Shown in pieces: positions 32,380 to 41,623 of a stretch of DNA of 64,000 bases. The DNA lies in assembly GCA_016706685.1 (NCBI GenBank), contig JADJJE010000005.1, positions 1 through 64,000 on the forward strand, in the 5' to 3' direction. A program made the translations under genes and the position numbers. How positions within the stretch are numbered: the first letter of the stretch is position 1; every line of letters begins with the position of its first letter. The notes beneath the pieces were generated by a model, which saw nothing but the letters and a program-made list of their open reading frames with translations, ran no database searches and was not told the origin of the DNA. This DNA comes from Sandaracinaceae bacterium (GTDB lineage Bacteria; Myxococcota_A; Polyangia; Polyangiales; Houyiibacteriaceae).

Positions 32380-34323
32380 ATGTACTTGCGCTCACGCAGC
32401 CTCACAGCCCTACTCTCGATTGCCACCGTGCTGCTCGGGGGCTGCCTCGACCGTCCCCTGCGGCCCTTGAACCCCTGCACGGTGTCGGGTGTCGTCAACG
32501 AGGTCGCGGTCACCCAGATCAACGAGATCGACCTGCTCTTCCTGGTCGACAACTCGGCCTCGATGCGCCAGGAGCAGGACGCCCTGATCGACGAGATCCC
32601 ACGCCTGGTGCAGATCCTGGCCAGCGGTGACCTCCAGAACGGTGGCTCCACCGACGACTTCGATCCGGTCGCCAGCATCCAGGTGGGCGTCATCACCAGC
32701 GACATGGGCATCGGCGGCGTCAACATCAACGCGGGCGCGCGCTGCACCAGCACCATGGGCGATGACGGCATCCTCATCGACCTGCACCGCGGCACAGACG
32801 CAGCCTGTCCGACCGAGCCTGCCACCCCCCCGTTCCTCACCTTCATGGCGGGCATGGACGACCCGCTGACGTTCGCCGACTCGGTGGGTTGCTTGGCCAA
32901 CACGGGCGCCAACGGGTGCGCGTTCGAGCAGCAGCTCGAGGCCGTGCTCAAGGCGCTCACGCCGGCCGACTCGGCCATTCGCTTTCCGCAGAGCCGCGGT
33001 GGCACGCAGGTCCGCGACACGGCCGGCCATGGTGGCACGGGCTTCAACTCCGGGTTCCTGCGGCAGAACTCGCTGCTGGCCATCATCATGGTCACCGACG
33101 AGGACGACTGCTCCACCAGCGACCTCGACCTCTATGTGGGCTTCGACTTGACGGCTGAGGCGTCGCCCTACCCGCCCGTGCGCGACGCGGCGAACAACAT
33201 TGCGCCCAACCGCCAGTGCGCCACGTACCGCTCCGTGCAGTACGACCCCATGACGCGCTACGTGGACGGCATCCTCGCGCTGCGCCCGGGGCAGAACGAC
33301 CTGACCATCTTCGCCACCATCTCGGGTGTGGACCCGGACGTGCTCGAGGCCAACAGCGACACCACCCTCGAGAACGGCATCGCCGTCGTCGAAACGGACA
33401 TCGCCGCCATCCTCGCGGACCCGACCATGCAGGAGCGCCCCAACGCCGGCGGGGACAACCTGGTGCCGGGCTGCATTCGCCCCGATCCCGATGACCCGTC
33501 GGATCCCACGGACGAGAACAAGGCCTACCCGCCTCGCCGCCTGCTCGCCGTGACCCAGGGCCTGGTGGAAGCCGGCGTGGGCGGTGTGGTCGCCTCCATC
33601 TGCCAGTCCGTGGACCCGGACAACGCCGACTACAGGGCTGACTTCGGCCCTGCCGTGGCCTCCATCGCGGCCCGCATCGCGGCGTCGCTGCCCACCAGCT
33701 GCCTTCCGCGTCCGCTCATCCGGCGCGGTGATGACAAGGTGACCTGCGAGATCCTCGAGGTGCTTCCCCTGGGTGCCACGTGCGCGCAGCAGGAAGCGCG
33801 AGGCCGTGACCCCGTGGCCGTGCGCATGGAAGCAGACGGCCGCGAGGTGTGCCGCGTGATCCAGCAGGCCCCCACCGACGCGCAGGTGATGGCGGGTGAA
33901 GAGCCCACGGGCCTCGGTTGGTACTACGACGACTACTCCGCCGACCTCGACATGGACTGCATGCGCTTCGAAGCGGGCAACCGTCAGCAGATCCGCTTCA
34001 CCACGGGCGCCGAGTCGATCCCCGGGGCGAAGTTCCGCCTCGAGTGCTTGAGCCCGGTGGTGCCCACGGGTGCCCGCGCCGACATCGGCACGGCGTGCCC
34101 CGGCTTCGACCAGACGCGCTGCGACCTGACCGGCGACGACCTGGACAGCCTGCAGTCGCAGTACGACCGCGACACCACGCTGGTGTGTGACGACCTCAGC
34201 AACACCTGCCAGCTCGCGTGCACCACCGACGCGGAGTGCCCGGGTGGCTACGTTTGCTACGACGCCGAGGACGGCAACTTGGGCATGAACGCGTACTGCA
34301 TCAGCCCGACCTGTCAGTTCTGA
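32380..34323 (+). CDS. von Willebrand factor A-domain lipoprotein, copy 1
   Basis: A 647-residue predicted lipoprotein (lipobox LLGGC, Cys22). A VWA domain begins near residue 50, with the MIDAS motif DNSASM in LLFLVDNSASMRQEQ and an acidic MIVTDEDDC-like second strand (IIMVTDEDDCSTSD). Many Cys residues follow, and the C-terminus carries a compact Cys-rich module (CQLACTTDAECPGGYVC). VWA domains bind protein partners through a metal ion, so a surface adhesion or scaffold role is plausible. ATG 32380 has GGAGG at 32371-32375. It is paralogous along its whole length to the next gene and is followed by a good terminator, so the two are probably transcribed separately. Confidence 0.85.
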   Translation: MYLRSRSLTALLSIATVLLGGCLDRPLRPLNPCTVSGVVNEVAVTQINEIDLLFLVDNSASMRQEQDALIDEIPRLVQILASGDLQNGGSTDDFDPVASIQVGVITSDMGIGGVNINAGARCTSTMGDDGILIDLHRGTDAACPTEPATPPFLTFMAGMDDPLTFADSVGCLANTGANGCAFEQQLEAVLKALTPADSAIRFPQSRGGTQVRDTAGHGGTGFNSGFLRQNSLLAIIMVTDEDDCSTSDLDLYVGFDLTAEASPYPPVRDAANNIAPNRQCATYRSVQYDPMTRYVDGILALRPGQNDLTIFATISGVDPDVLEANSDTTLENGIAVVETDIAAILADPTMQERPNAGGDNLVPGCIRPDPDDPSDPTDENKAYPPRRLLAVTQGLVEAGVGGVVASICQSVDPDNADYRADFGPAVASIAARIAASLPTSCLPRPLIRRGDDKVTCEILEVLPLGATCAQQEARGRDPVAVRMEADGREVCRVIQQAPTDAQVMAGEEPTGLGWYYDDYSADLDMDCMRFEAGNRQQIRFTTGAESIPGAKFRLECLSPVVPTGARADIGTACPGFDQTRCDLTGDDLDSLQSQYDRDTTLVCDDLSNTCQLACTTDAECPGGYVCYDAEDGNLGMNAYCISPTCQF

Positions 34324-34344
34324 GCACGGCATGACACCCTGAGG

Positions 34345-34380
34345 ACGGCGGCTCTCTCGCGAGGGTCGCCGTTTTCGTTT
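34345..34380 (+). terminator. Rho-independent terminator after VWA copy 1
   Basis: ACGGCG at 34345-34350 pairs with CGCCGT at 34367-34372. A short inner stem (CTC with GAG) adds stability, and TTTTCGTTT follows at 34372-34380. It starts 22 bases after the stop codon of the first VWA gene. Confidence 0.75.
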
Positions 34381-34406
34381 CTGCCGCTTTCGTGTCACCG
34401 CTCTGC

Positions 34407-36242
34407 ATGCTCCTCGCTCCACTTCGCCGGCATCGAAGGGCCGCCGCACGCTCGCGCTGGCTCGCGCTCGTGGTGAGCGTGGTGCTGGTGCTGGGCTGCG
34501 ACCCGTACGCAAGGACGCTGGGCGTGGTGCCACCGTGTGCACAGCGCATCCTGGTCGAGCGCATCACCGTCACGCCGCCGCCGCGCCTCGACCTCCTGCT
34601 GGTGGTGGACGACTCGTCTTCCATGGAGGACGAGCAGCGCGCGCTGCGTCGCGAGATCCCGCGCTTGATCCGCATCCTGACCACGGGTGACGTGAACGAC
34701 GATGGGCTGCGCGACCTCGAGCGGCTCGAGGACCTGCACGTGGGGGTAATTCGCTCGGACATGGGCAGCGGGGCGTACGTGTCGAGCCAGTGTCCCGGCG
34801 GCCGAGGCGAAGACGGCGTACTGCAGCAGACCTCGGGTGTGGTGCCCGGCGTGGCCTGCGAGTCGGCCTATCCCCCCTTCGTGGCGTTCCCCGCGCAGAG
34901 CGCCGAAGACGTGGCGACGGCGGCGCAGTGCCTCGCCACCGTGGGCACGGAGGGGTGCAGCTTCGAGCAGCCGCTCGAGGCGCTGCTGAAGGCGCTCACG
35001 CCCAGCACGGCGGGGCCCATCTTCGCGGAGGGCCGCGTGGGTCATGGCGACGGCGCCAACGTGGGGTTCCTGCGCGAGGACGCGGTGCTGGTGGTGGTGC
35101 TGCTGACCGACGAGGACGACTGCTCGAGCCCGGACGACCGCCTCTACCAGATTGACGGCGGACCCTTTCCCGGGCCGTTCCTCGACGACGATCCGGTCGG
35201 CAACCCCACCCCGCTGCTGGACCGCCGCTGCGCGAGCTACCGCGACGCGCAGTACCCCGCCGAGCGCTATGCCGAAGGCCTGCTGGCGCTGCCCACACGC
35301 GGGGTGGTGCTTGCGGCCGTGGTGGGCATGCCGGTGGAAGCGAGCGCCGCGTTCCAGCGCGATGGCGAGTTCGGCGCGCTGCTCGGAGAAGCAGCGATGC
35401 AAGAGCGGCCGGACCCGGACGCGCCCGCCTCGCTGGTGGCGGCGTGCACGCGTGAGGAAGGAACGCTGACGTCCAGCGCGACGCCCGCACGCCGCATCGT
35501 GCGGGTGGCCGAGGCGCTGCGAGCCGGCGGCGGACAGGTGGTGCTGGAGAGCATCTGCCGTGCCGACGAGCTGGGGCGGGCGGACTATTCGTCGCTGGCG
35601 ACCGGGCTACTGGCGCCCATCGCGGCCGCGTTGGGAGAGACCTGCTTGGCCACACCCCTGCGGCGGCTGCCCGACGACAGCGTGCGCTGTCAGATGGACG
35701 AGACGTTGACGCTCGGTCAGCGCTGCGACGCGGTGCCGGGGCGCACGCTCACGCGCGTGGACGAGCAGGGGCGCGAGGTCTGCCGCGTCACGCAGCTGGT
35801 TCCCACGCGGGAAGAGCGCGACGCCGGTGAAGCCCCCGCAGGCGTGGGCTGGTTCTACGACGACTTCACCGTGCGCGCGCTGAGCCAGTGCCCCACCACG
35901 CGGCCCCAGCTCTTGAACTTTGCCTCGACCGAACCCACACCGGACGCGGAGCTCCGCATCGAGTGCGTTTTCGACGACATCCGCGACAGCGAGGTGCCCA
36001 GCCTGGGCAGCGGCTGCGACCCCACGTCGGTCACGGCGTGCGCCACGACCCCGGCGGAGCTCGAGCTCTTGCGGGTGCGCCTCGGGCGGGCGGACGCCGC
36101 GCTCTACTGCGAGCCCAGCACGCGCCTCTGCGAGCTGCGCTGCACGGCGGACTCCGAGTGCCCGCTGGGCTTCCGCTGTGCTCCTTCCGCCATCATGGAG
36201 GGCGCCGAAACGGGCTACTGCACGGACCCGCGCTGCGACTGA
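34407..36242 (+). CDS. von Willebrand factor A-domain lipoprotein, copy 2
   Basis: A 611-residue predicted lipoprotein with lipobox LVLGC after a long basic N-terminus. The VWA MIDAS reads DDSSSM in LLLVVDDSSSMEDEQ, and LLTDEDDCSSPDD is the counterpart of the copy 1 acidic strand. Shared landmarks in the same order (DMG after the HVGVIRS strand, CSFEQPLEALLKALTP, GVGWFYDDFT, C-terminal CELRCTADSECPLGFRC) show tandem duplication followed by strong divergence. GTG 34392 is an in-frame alternative start; neither has a clear ribosome binding site. Role unknown, presumably the same class of surface interaction as copy 1. Confidence 0.83.
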   Translation: MLLAPLRRHRRAAARSRWLALVVSVVLVLGCDPYARTLGVVPPCAQRILVERITVTPPPRLDLLLVVDDSSSMEDEQRALRREIPRLIRILTTGDVNDDGLRDLERLEDLHVGVIRSDMGSGAYVSSQCPGGRGEDGVLQQTSGVVPGVACESAYPPFVAFPAQSAEDVATAAQCLATVGTEGCSFEQPLEALLKALTPSTAGPIFAEGRVGHGDGANVGFLREDAVLVVVLLTDEDDCSSPDDRLYQIDGGPFPGPFLDDDPVGNPTPLLDRRCASYRDAQYPAERYAEGLLALPTRGVVLAAVVGMPVEASAAFQRDGEFGALLGEAAMQERPDPDAPASLVAACTREEGTLTSSATPARRIVRVAEALRAGGGQVVLESICRADELGRADYSSLATGLLAPIAAALGETCLATPLRRLPDDSVRCQMDETLTLGQRCDAVPGRTLTRVDEQGREVCRVTQLVPTREERDAGEAPAGVGWFYDDFTVRALSQCPTTRPQLLNFASTEPTPDAELRIECVFDDIRDSEVPSLGSGCDPTSVTACATTPAELELLRVRLGRADAALYCEPSTRLCELRCTADSECPLGFRCAPSAIMEGAETGYCTDPRCD

Positions 36243-36284
36243 GACAGCCGCGCGCCTGCAAGGCCGCCCTGGTATGGTGACGCC

Positions 36285-38903
36285 GTGAGCAAACCCCACG
36301 AGCGGGTCGGTCCAGTGGTCTTCGGAGGCTTGGCGCGGCGCGTGACGGGCGCGCGCTGGTTGGCGCTGTTCGGCTGCTTGGCCGTCACCATCGGGTGCGG
36401 CTGGGCAGCGGCAACGCGCCTGCACGTGGACAACAGCACCGAGGGGCTGCTGGGCAGTGACTCGCCTGCCATGGCCACGCTCGACCGGCTGGGGGACCAC
36501 TTCGGCCAGGACAAGATCTTCCTGATCGCGGCCGAGGGCGACGTCTTCACGCCGGACTTTCTCGCGCGCCTGACGGAACTCCACGGGCGCATCGAGGACC
36601 TCACGCTGGACCTGCCCACGCTAGGCATGCGCCGCGAAGAGCGTCGCGCGGCGCACTCCTCGCAAGAAGCCCCTGCCACTGCGGCCGCGCCCGACGCTCC
36701 CGCTGCGGACTCACCAGACCCGTGGGCGCTGGCACCCGGCGAGGCGGTGCAGGGGCTGACGCCGGGCGGGCCGCGTCACGTGGTGCACGCCATCGCGTCG
36801 CTGGTGAACGCCACGGACATCCGCCAGACCGAGCAGGGGCTCGAGCAGCAGCGGCTGATCGACCCGTTGCCGGAAGAGAGCGCGCTGCCCGCGCTGCGCG
36901 AGCATGTGCTGGCCGACCCGGCGCTGGTGGATCACGTGGTCAGCGCCGACGGGCGCATGGCCACCATCGTGCTGCGTACGGACTTCATGAGCGAAGCCGA
37001 CGCCGCGGTGGTCTACGACGCGCTGCAGCGCATCCTGCGTGAGTCCGAGACCGACACCTTCACGCTGCGGCTCACCGGCATGGCGGCGCTCGAGGTGGCT
37101 CTCAACCGCACCATGGAGCGCGACGTCACGGTGGTGGTGAGCATCTGCCTGGTGGCCATGCTGGCCATCCTGTTCTTCATCTTCCGTGGGCCCTTTGGTG
37201 TGTTGGGCCCGCTGCTTGTGGTGCTGCAGGCGGTGGTGTGGACGCTCGGCGCCATGGCGCTGGCCGGCGCGCCCATGACGGGGGTGACCAGCGTGCTGGC
37301 GTCATTCCTGATCTGCGTGGGCATGGCCGACTCCATCCACGTGCAGTCTGTGTTCCGCGACCTGCGGCGCGACGGAGCCAACGCGCGCGACGCCGTGGTC
37401 CAGGCGCTGGCGGTGACTGGTGTGCCCGTCTTGATGACGTCGCTCACCACCATCGCCGGGCTGCTCAGCTTCCGCACGGCGAGCCTCTCTGCCGTCATCG
37501 ACATGGGCACGTATGGCGCGTTCGGGGTCGCGGCTGCGCTGGTGCTGTCGCTGGTGTTCCTGCCCGCATTCCTGACGTTTCACCGGGGTAGTGGGCTGGG
37601 CGCCCGCGCGGTGGCCCCGCAAGCGGGCGGCGCGCCTCACGTGCCGGACATGCTGGACCGCATCCTGGCCCGCTGCGACGCGGCCTCTCGTCCCGTGGTG
37701 GTGGATGGCCAGCGCCGCTATGGGCGCCGCAACCTGACGCTCGTCGCGTCGCTGCTCATTGCGGGGGTGTCGGTGTTCGGCCTCATGCGCCTCGAGGGCC
37801 GGCACGACCCGCTCAGCTGGCTGCCAGCCGACCACCAAGCGCGCACTTCGCTCGAGGCCGTGGACCGCGCCATGGGCGGCACCGCCACCGTGCACATGCT
37901 CATCTCGGCCCCGCTCGGGCAGACGCTCAAGCACCACGACGTCATCAGTCGCCTCGAGCGGCTCGAGGCGCACGCGCTCGCGTACGAGGCGCCGGGGCGC
38001 GAGGGGCAGCGCGTGGTCACCAACGTCACCAGCGTGCTGGACGTGCTGCGCCAAGGGCAGCGCGCGCTGGCGCAGGAGCAGGACGCGGAGGGGCTGCCGG
38101 GCAGCGAGCAGGGCATCGTGGACCTCTTCACGCTGGCCGAGTCCGCGGGGGAGGAGCCGCTGCGTCAGCTCATCACGCTGGACGCCCAGCACGCGGTCAT
38201 GTCGCTGCGCGTGCGCTGGCTCGAGGCCGGGGAGTATGCGCCGCTCGAGGAGCACCTCACGGCAGGCATCCGCGAGCACATCGGCACGGCCGCTCACGTG
38301 GAGCTGACGGGCTCCGTGTACGCGAACTTCGAGGTAGTCAGCGCGCTGATCGACAACCTGGCCAAGAGCTTCCTGTCGGCCTTCGTGGTCATCGCGCTGC
38401 TCATGATCGTGATGCTGGGCGACTTCAAGCTGGGCCTGCTGGCCATGCTGCCCAACGTGCTGCCGGTGATGGTGGTGGGCGGCGTGATGGGCGTGCTGGG
38501 TGTGCCCCTCGATCTGAACACGGTGCTCGTGGCCAGCATCGCCATCGGCATCGCGGTGGACGACACCATCCACTTCTTCTACCAGTTCCACGCGTTCGAG
38601 CCGGAGCTCGGCGGCGAGGGGGCCATTGCGGCGGCGTACCACCACACCGCGCGGGCCATGGTGTCCACCAGCGTGGTGCTCGCTGTGGGGTTCGCGGCTT
38701 ATGGGTTCGCCGAGATGGTCAACGTGCAGCGCTTCGGCCTGCTGATCACGCTGTCCGTGGCGGTGGCGCTGCTGGCGGACCTGGTGCTCACGCCTGCGCT
38801 CTTGCGCGTGGCGTACCGAGGTTCCGAGGGCAACGCGGTGCCACCGTCACCCTCTCCCAGCGAGCACGCGGTCGCCACCGAGGGAGAGACCGCAGATGCC
38901 TGA
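36285..38903 (+). CDS. RND-superfamily (HAE3/MmpL-like) exporter
   Basis: An 872-residue inner-membrane protein with the duplicated RND plan: one N-terminal span, a large periplasmic loop, five spans, then the same again. The transmembrane blocks include VVVSICLVAMLAILFFIFRG and GVTSVLASFLICVGMADSIH in the first half, and LLAMLPNVLPVMVVGGVMGV and NTVLVASIAIGIAVDDTIHF in the second. The D in GMADSIH and the DD in AVDDTIH are typical proton-relay positions. HAE3/MmpL members commonly export lipids or hopanoids. The stop overlaps the ACP start by eight bases, tying transport to the lipid operon downstream. GTG 36285 is the chosen start. Confidence 0.88.
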   Translation: MSKPHERVGPVVFGGLARRVTGARWLALFGCLAVTIGCGWAAATRLHVDNSTEGLLGSDSPAMATLDRLGDHFGQDKIFLIAAEGDVFTPDFLARLTELHGRIEDLTLDLPTLGMRREERRAAHSSQEAPATAAAPDAPAADSPDPWALAPGEAVQGLTPGGPRHVVHAIASLVNATDIRQTEQGLEQQRLIDPLPEESALPALREHVLADPALVDHVVSADGRMATIVLRTDFMSEADAAVVYDALQRILRESETDTFTLRLTGMAALEVALNRTMERDVTVVVSICLVAMLAILFFIFRGPFGVLGPLLVVLQAVVWTLGAMALAGAPMTGVTSVLASFLICVGMADSIHVQSVFRDLRRDGANARDAVVQALAVTGVPVLMTSLTTIAGLLSFRTASLSAVIDMGTYGAFGVAAALVLSLVFLPAFLTFHRGSGLGARAVAPQAGGAPHVPDMLDRILARCDAASRPVVVDGQRRYGRRNLTLVASLLIAGVSVFGLMRLEGRHDPLSWLPADHQARTSLEAVDRAMGGTATVHMLISAPLGQTLKHHDVISRLERLEAHALAYEAPGREGQRVVTNVTSVLDVLRQGQRALAQEQDAEGLPGSEQGIVDLFTLAESAGEEPLRQLITLDAQHAVMSLRVRWLEAGEYAPLEEHLTAGIREHIGTAAHVELTGSVYANFEVVSALIDNLAKSFLSAFVVIALLMIVMLGDFKLGLLAMLPNVLPVMVVGGVMGVLGVPLDLNTVLVASIAIGIAVDDTIHFFYQFHAFEPELGGEGAIAAAYHHTARAMVSTSVVLAVGFAAYGFAEMVNVQRFGLLITLSVAVALLADLVLTPALLRVAYRGSEGNAVPPSPSPSEHAVATEGETADA

Positions 38904-39204
38904 GCCGACCATGGCCGACCTGCAGACGGACGAGGCCGCGCTCGCGTTCGTGCTGCGTTGCTTCGCCGACACGGAGGATCTCTACCTTCGTAGCGGCGTG
39001 ACGGTGGGCCTCGAGACGCGCCTGCGCGACGACCTGGGCATCGACAGCATTGGGCGCGTGAGCCTGTTCTACACGCTGTTGGACACGCTGGGCGTGGACG
39101 AAGGCGACGTGGACGGTGGCGACGAGAGTGTGGCTATGCTCACGAGTGTGGGAGACGTCATCGCCTTCGCGCGACGCGTGAGCGGGGCGAGGCCCGCGCG
39201 GTGA
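38896..39204 (+). CDS. acyl carrier protein, first copy in the cluster
   Basis: A 102-residue acidic four-helix carrier protein. The phosphopantetheine attachment site is the Ser in DLGIDSIGRV near residue 51, giving the standard (L/I)G-x-DS motif. It should carry acyl groups as thioesters for the AMP-ligase and KAS III encoded next. The start lies within the last codons of the RND gene (8-base overlap), with GGAG nine bases upstream. ATG 38911 is a weaker alternative. The stop overlaps the ligase start by four bases. Confidence 0.88.
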   Translation: MPEPTMADLQTDEAALAFVLRCFADTEDLYLRSGVTVGLETRLRDDLGIDSIGRVSLFYTLLDTLGVDEGDVDGGDESVAMLTSVGDVIAFARRVSGARPAR

Positions 39205-40598
39205 CGTTGGTGGCCCCAATGGTGCTCGCGCACGCGGCCAGCGGCGCGCCCATCTCGCACGCCCCCGTCACGCTGCCCGAGCACGTGCTCTCGCCGGGTG
39301 GGGTGGTGGCGCTGCAGCTGGATGACCCTGAGCAGCTGGTGGCCGCGCTCACGCAGCTGCTCGACGCCGCCGCGGTGCCCCTGGTGCTCCCGCCGGGGCT
39401 GCCCGAGGAGCGCGCGGCCGACTTGGCCGAGCGCGTGGGGGCCAGCCAGCTGCTGCGCGAGCAGGACGGCCAGCTCCACACGCGGCGGCTCACAACGCCG
39501 CTCGCGCTCTCGTTCCCGGGGTACCTCACGTGCACCAGCGGGACCACGGGCGGAGCGCCCCGTGTGTACGCCTTCCGTACCGAAGCGGCGCGCGAGAACG
39601 CACGTGCCCACCTCGAGTCGATCGGCGGGGAGAGCGCGCGGGTCATCGCGCTGCCCATGCCGCTGTCGCACAGCTTCGGCCTGGTGGCCGGCTGGCTCGC
39701 GGCCCAGGTGAGCGGCGCCACGCTGGTGGCGTTCCGGGACACGCCCGACCCACTCACGCTGCTGCGCGTGGCGGAGGAGCGGGGCGTGGACACCCTGGCG
39801 CTCACGCCGCCGCTGGCGCGGCTGCTGCTGAAGGCGGCGCGCCGCAAGGCTCCCAGCGTGCCCGCCAGCCTGCGGCGCGTGACGGTGGGCTCCGCCGCCA
39901 TGAGCGCCGCCGAGCTGCTGGCGCTGCGGGCGCTGTTCCCGGACGCCGAGCTGTACTTCACCTACGGGCAGACCGAGCTGGGGCCGCGCGTGAGCACGCT
40001 GCGGGTGGACGCTCGGACGCTGTCACCGGACGGGCCGGTCACGCTGGGCCGGCCGCTGCGCGGCGTGGTCATGCGCGTGTCCGATGGCTCGCTCCACGTG
40101 CGCTCACCCTACGTGTCGGCGGGCCGGCTCGAGCGCTCGGGGCTGCTCGGGCTGTGTGCCGCACCGCACGGCTTCGTGGACACGCGCGACGCCGCCGAGG
40201 AGCTGCCGGGGAGCGATGACGAGGTGCCGCGCGTGGTGCTGCGTGGGCGGCTCGATGGCGTGCTGGTGCGCGGTGGCACCAACGTGTACCCGGAAGACGT
40301 GGAGGGCGCGGCACTGGGGATCGAGGGAATGGCTGCTGCGGCCTGTGTGGCGCGGCCCTCGCCCATGTACGGAGAGCTCCCCGTGCTGCTGTGCGAGCTG
40401 AGCGAAGGCGCGCCCGCGTGGTCGGTGCTCGAGCCCGCGCTTCAGGCGCACCTCGACAAGACGCTGCCTGCCACCGCGGTGCCGGTGGCGCTGCACCCGG
40501 TGGCGCGCCTGCCGCGCGGGCCGCTCGGCAAGGTGCTGCGTCGCGAGGCCCTTGCGCTGCTGGACGCGCAGGTCGACCCTGCCGGAGGGACACCGTGA
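39201..40598 (+). CDS. AMP-dependent acyl ligase (ANL superfamily)
   Basis: A 465-residue adenylate-forming enzyme, probably loading a carboxylic acid onto the neighbouring ACP (or CoA) via an acyl-AMP. The phosphate-binding loop is YLTCTSGTTGGAPRVY, the A5 motif YFTYGQTELGPRV, the A8 hinge GRLDGVLVRGGTNVYPEDVE, and the C-terminal catalytic Lys is in PRGPLGKVLR. It is shorter than typical CoA ligases (500-550), the N-terminal subdomain being compact. The GTG start overlaps the ACP stop by four bases, and the stop overlaps the KAS III start likewise. Acid specificity cannot be read from the sequence. Confidence 0.88.
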   Translation: MTLVAPMVLAHAASGAPISHAPVTLPEHVLSPGGVVALQLDDPEQLVAALTQLLDAAAVPLVLPPGLPEERAADLAERVGASQLLREQDGQLHTRRLTTPLALSFPGYLTCTSGTTGGAPRVYAFRTEAARENARAHLESIGGESARVIALPMPLSHSFGLVAGWLAAQVSGATLVAFRDTPDPLTLLRVAEERGVDTLALTPPLARLLLKAARRKAPSVPASLRRVTVGSAAMSAAELLALRALFPDAELYFTYGQTELGPRVSTLRVDARTLSPDGPVTLGRPLRGVVMRVSDGSLHVRSPYVSAGRLERSGLLGLCAAPHGFVDTRDAAEELPGSDDEVPRVVLRGRLDGVLVRGGTNVYPEDVEGAALGIEGMAAAACVARPSPMYGELPVLLCELSEGAPAWSVLEPALQAHLDKTLPATAVPVALHPVARLPRGPLGKVLRREALALLDAQVDPAGGTP

Positions 40599-41623
40599 TC
40601 GACCCCGAGCGCCCTACCCCACAGCTGCATTGCCGCATCTCCGCCGTGGCCCACCACCTGCCCGCGCGCGTGTGGAGCAACCAGGACATCATCGACACGT
40701 ACGGCTTGCGCCTCAAAGACACGTGGGTGCGTGAGAACATCGGCGTGCGCGAGCGGCGCTGGTGCGAGCCGGGTGAGAGCACCAGCAGCCTGGCGGCCGA
40801 GGTGTGCCGCGCGCTCTTGGCCAAGACGGGCTTCACCCCGCGCGACGTGGACCGCTTGATCGTGGCCACGGTGTCACCCGACGTGCCCACGCCCAGCACG
40901 GCGTGCGTCACGCAGTCGCTGTTCGCGCCCGAAGCGCGCTTCCCCGCCGTGGACGTGGTGGCCGCGTGCGGCGGCTTCCTGTACGCGCTCGACTACGGCA
41001 GGCGCTGCGTGCAGACCGGCGACCAGCGCGTGCTGGTGGTGGCCGCCGAGATCCGCAGCGCGTTCCTGAACAAGCAGGACCGGCGCACCGTGATGCTGTT
41101 CGGCGACGGCGCGGCCGGGGTGCTGCTCGAGCCCACGCGCGGAGACGAGGTGGGCCTCGTGGACACGCAGGTCTTCGCCGAGGGCGCGCACTGGCAGGCC
41201 ATCTCGGTGCCAGCCGGTGGCACGCAGCGGCCCACCAGCGCCGAGACGCTGGCCAACCACGAGCACAGCATCACCATGCGCGACGGCGGCAGCATCTTCG
41301 AACGCGCGGTGGACGAGATGGCGGCGCTCACCCAGGAGATCTGCGACCAGCACGGTGTGCAGCTGGGCGACGTGGCCTTCTTCGCGTTCCATCAGGCCAG
41401 CGGGCGCATCGTGCGGCGGGTGTGCGAACTGCTGGGCGTGCCCGAGTCGAAGACGCGCGTGGACTTCGAGACGCTGGGCAACTGCACCGCCGCTTCGGTG
41501 CCGCTGGTGCTCAGCCTGGCCGTAGAGGCGGGGCAGGTACAGCAAGGCGACCTAGTGGTGGCCGTGGCCACGGGTGGGGGCTTCACGGCCGGCGCGGCGC
41601 TCTTCCGCTGGGAGCTGCCATGA
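40595..41623 (+). CDS. 3-oxoacyl-ACP synthase III family protein (FabH-like)
   Basis: A 342-residue thiolase-fold enzyme that should perform decarboxylative Claisen condensation or acyl transfer from a CoA or ACP starter. The Cys-His-Asn triad is intact: Cys in DVVAACGGFLYAL, His in FFAFHQASGRIV, Asn in LGNCTAASVPLVL. The N-terminal RENIGVRERRW and the C-terminal GGGFTAGAALFRWELP strand are typical of FabH-like secondary-metabolism enzymes. GTG 40595 has GGAGGG upstream. Four-base overlaps with both neighbours make it part of one tightly coupled operon. Housekeeping FabH is a less likely role because no fabD, fabG or fabF accompany it. Confidence 0.9.
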   Translation: MIDPERPTPQLHCRISAVAHHLPARVWSNQDIIDTYGLRLKDTWVRENIGVRERRWCEPGESTSSLAAEVCRALLAKTGFTPRDVDRLIVATVSPDVPTPSTACVTQSLFAPEARFPAVDVVAACGGFLYALDYGRRCVQTGDQRVLVVAAEIRSAFLNKQDRRTVMLFGDGAAGVLLEPTRGDEVGLVDTQVFAEGAHWQAISVPAGGTQRPTSAETLANHEHSITMRDGGSIFERAVDEMAALTQEICDQHGVQLGDVAFFAFHQASGRIVRRVCELLGVPESKTRVDFETLGNCTAASVPLVLSLAVEAGQVQQGDLVVAVATGGGFTAGAALFRWELP

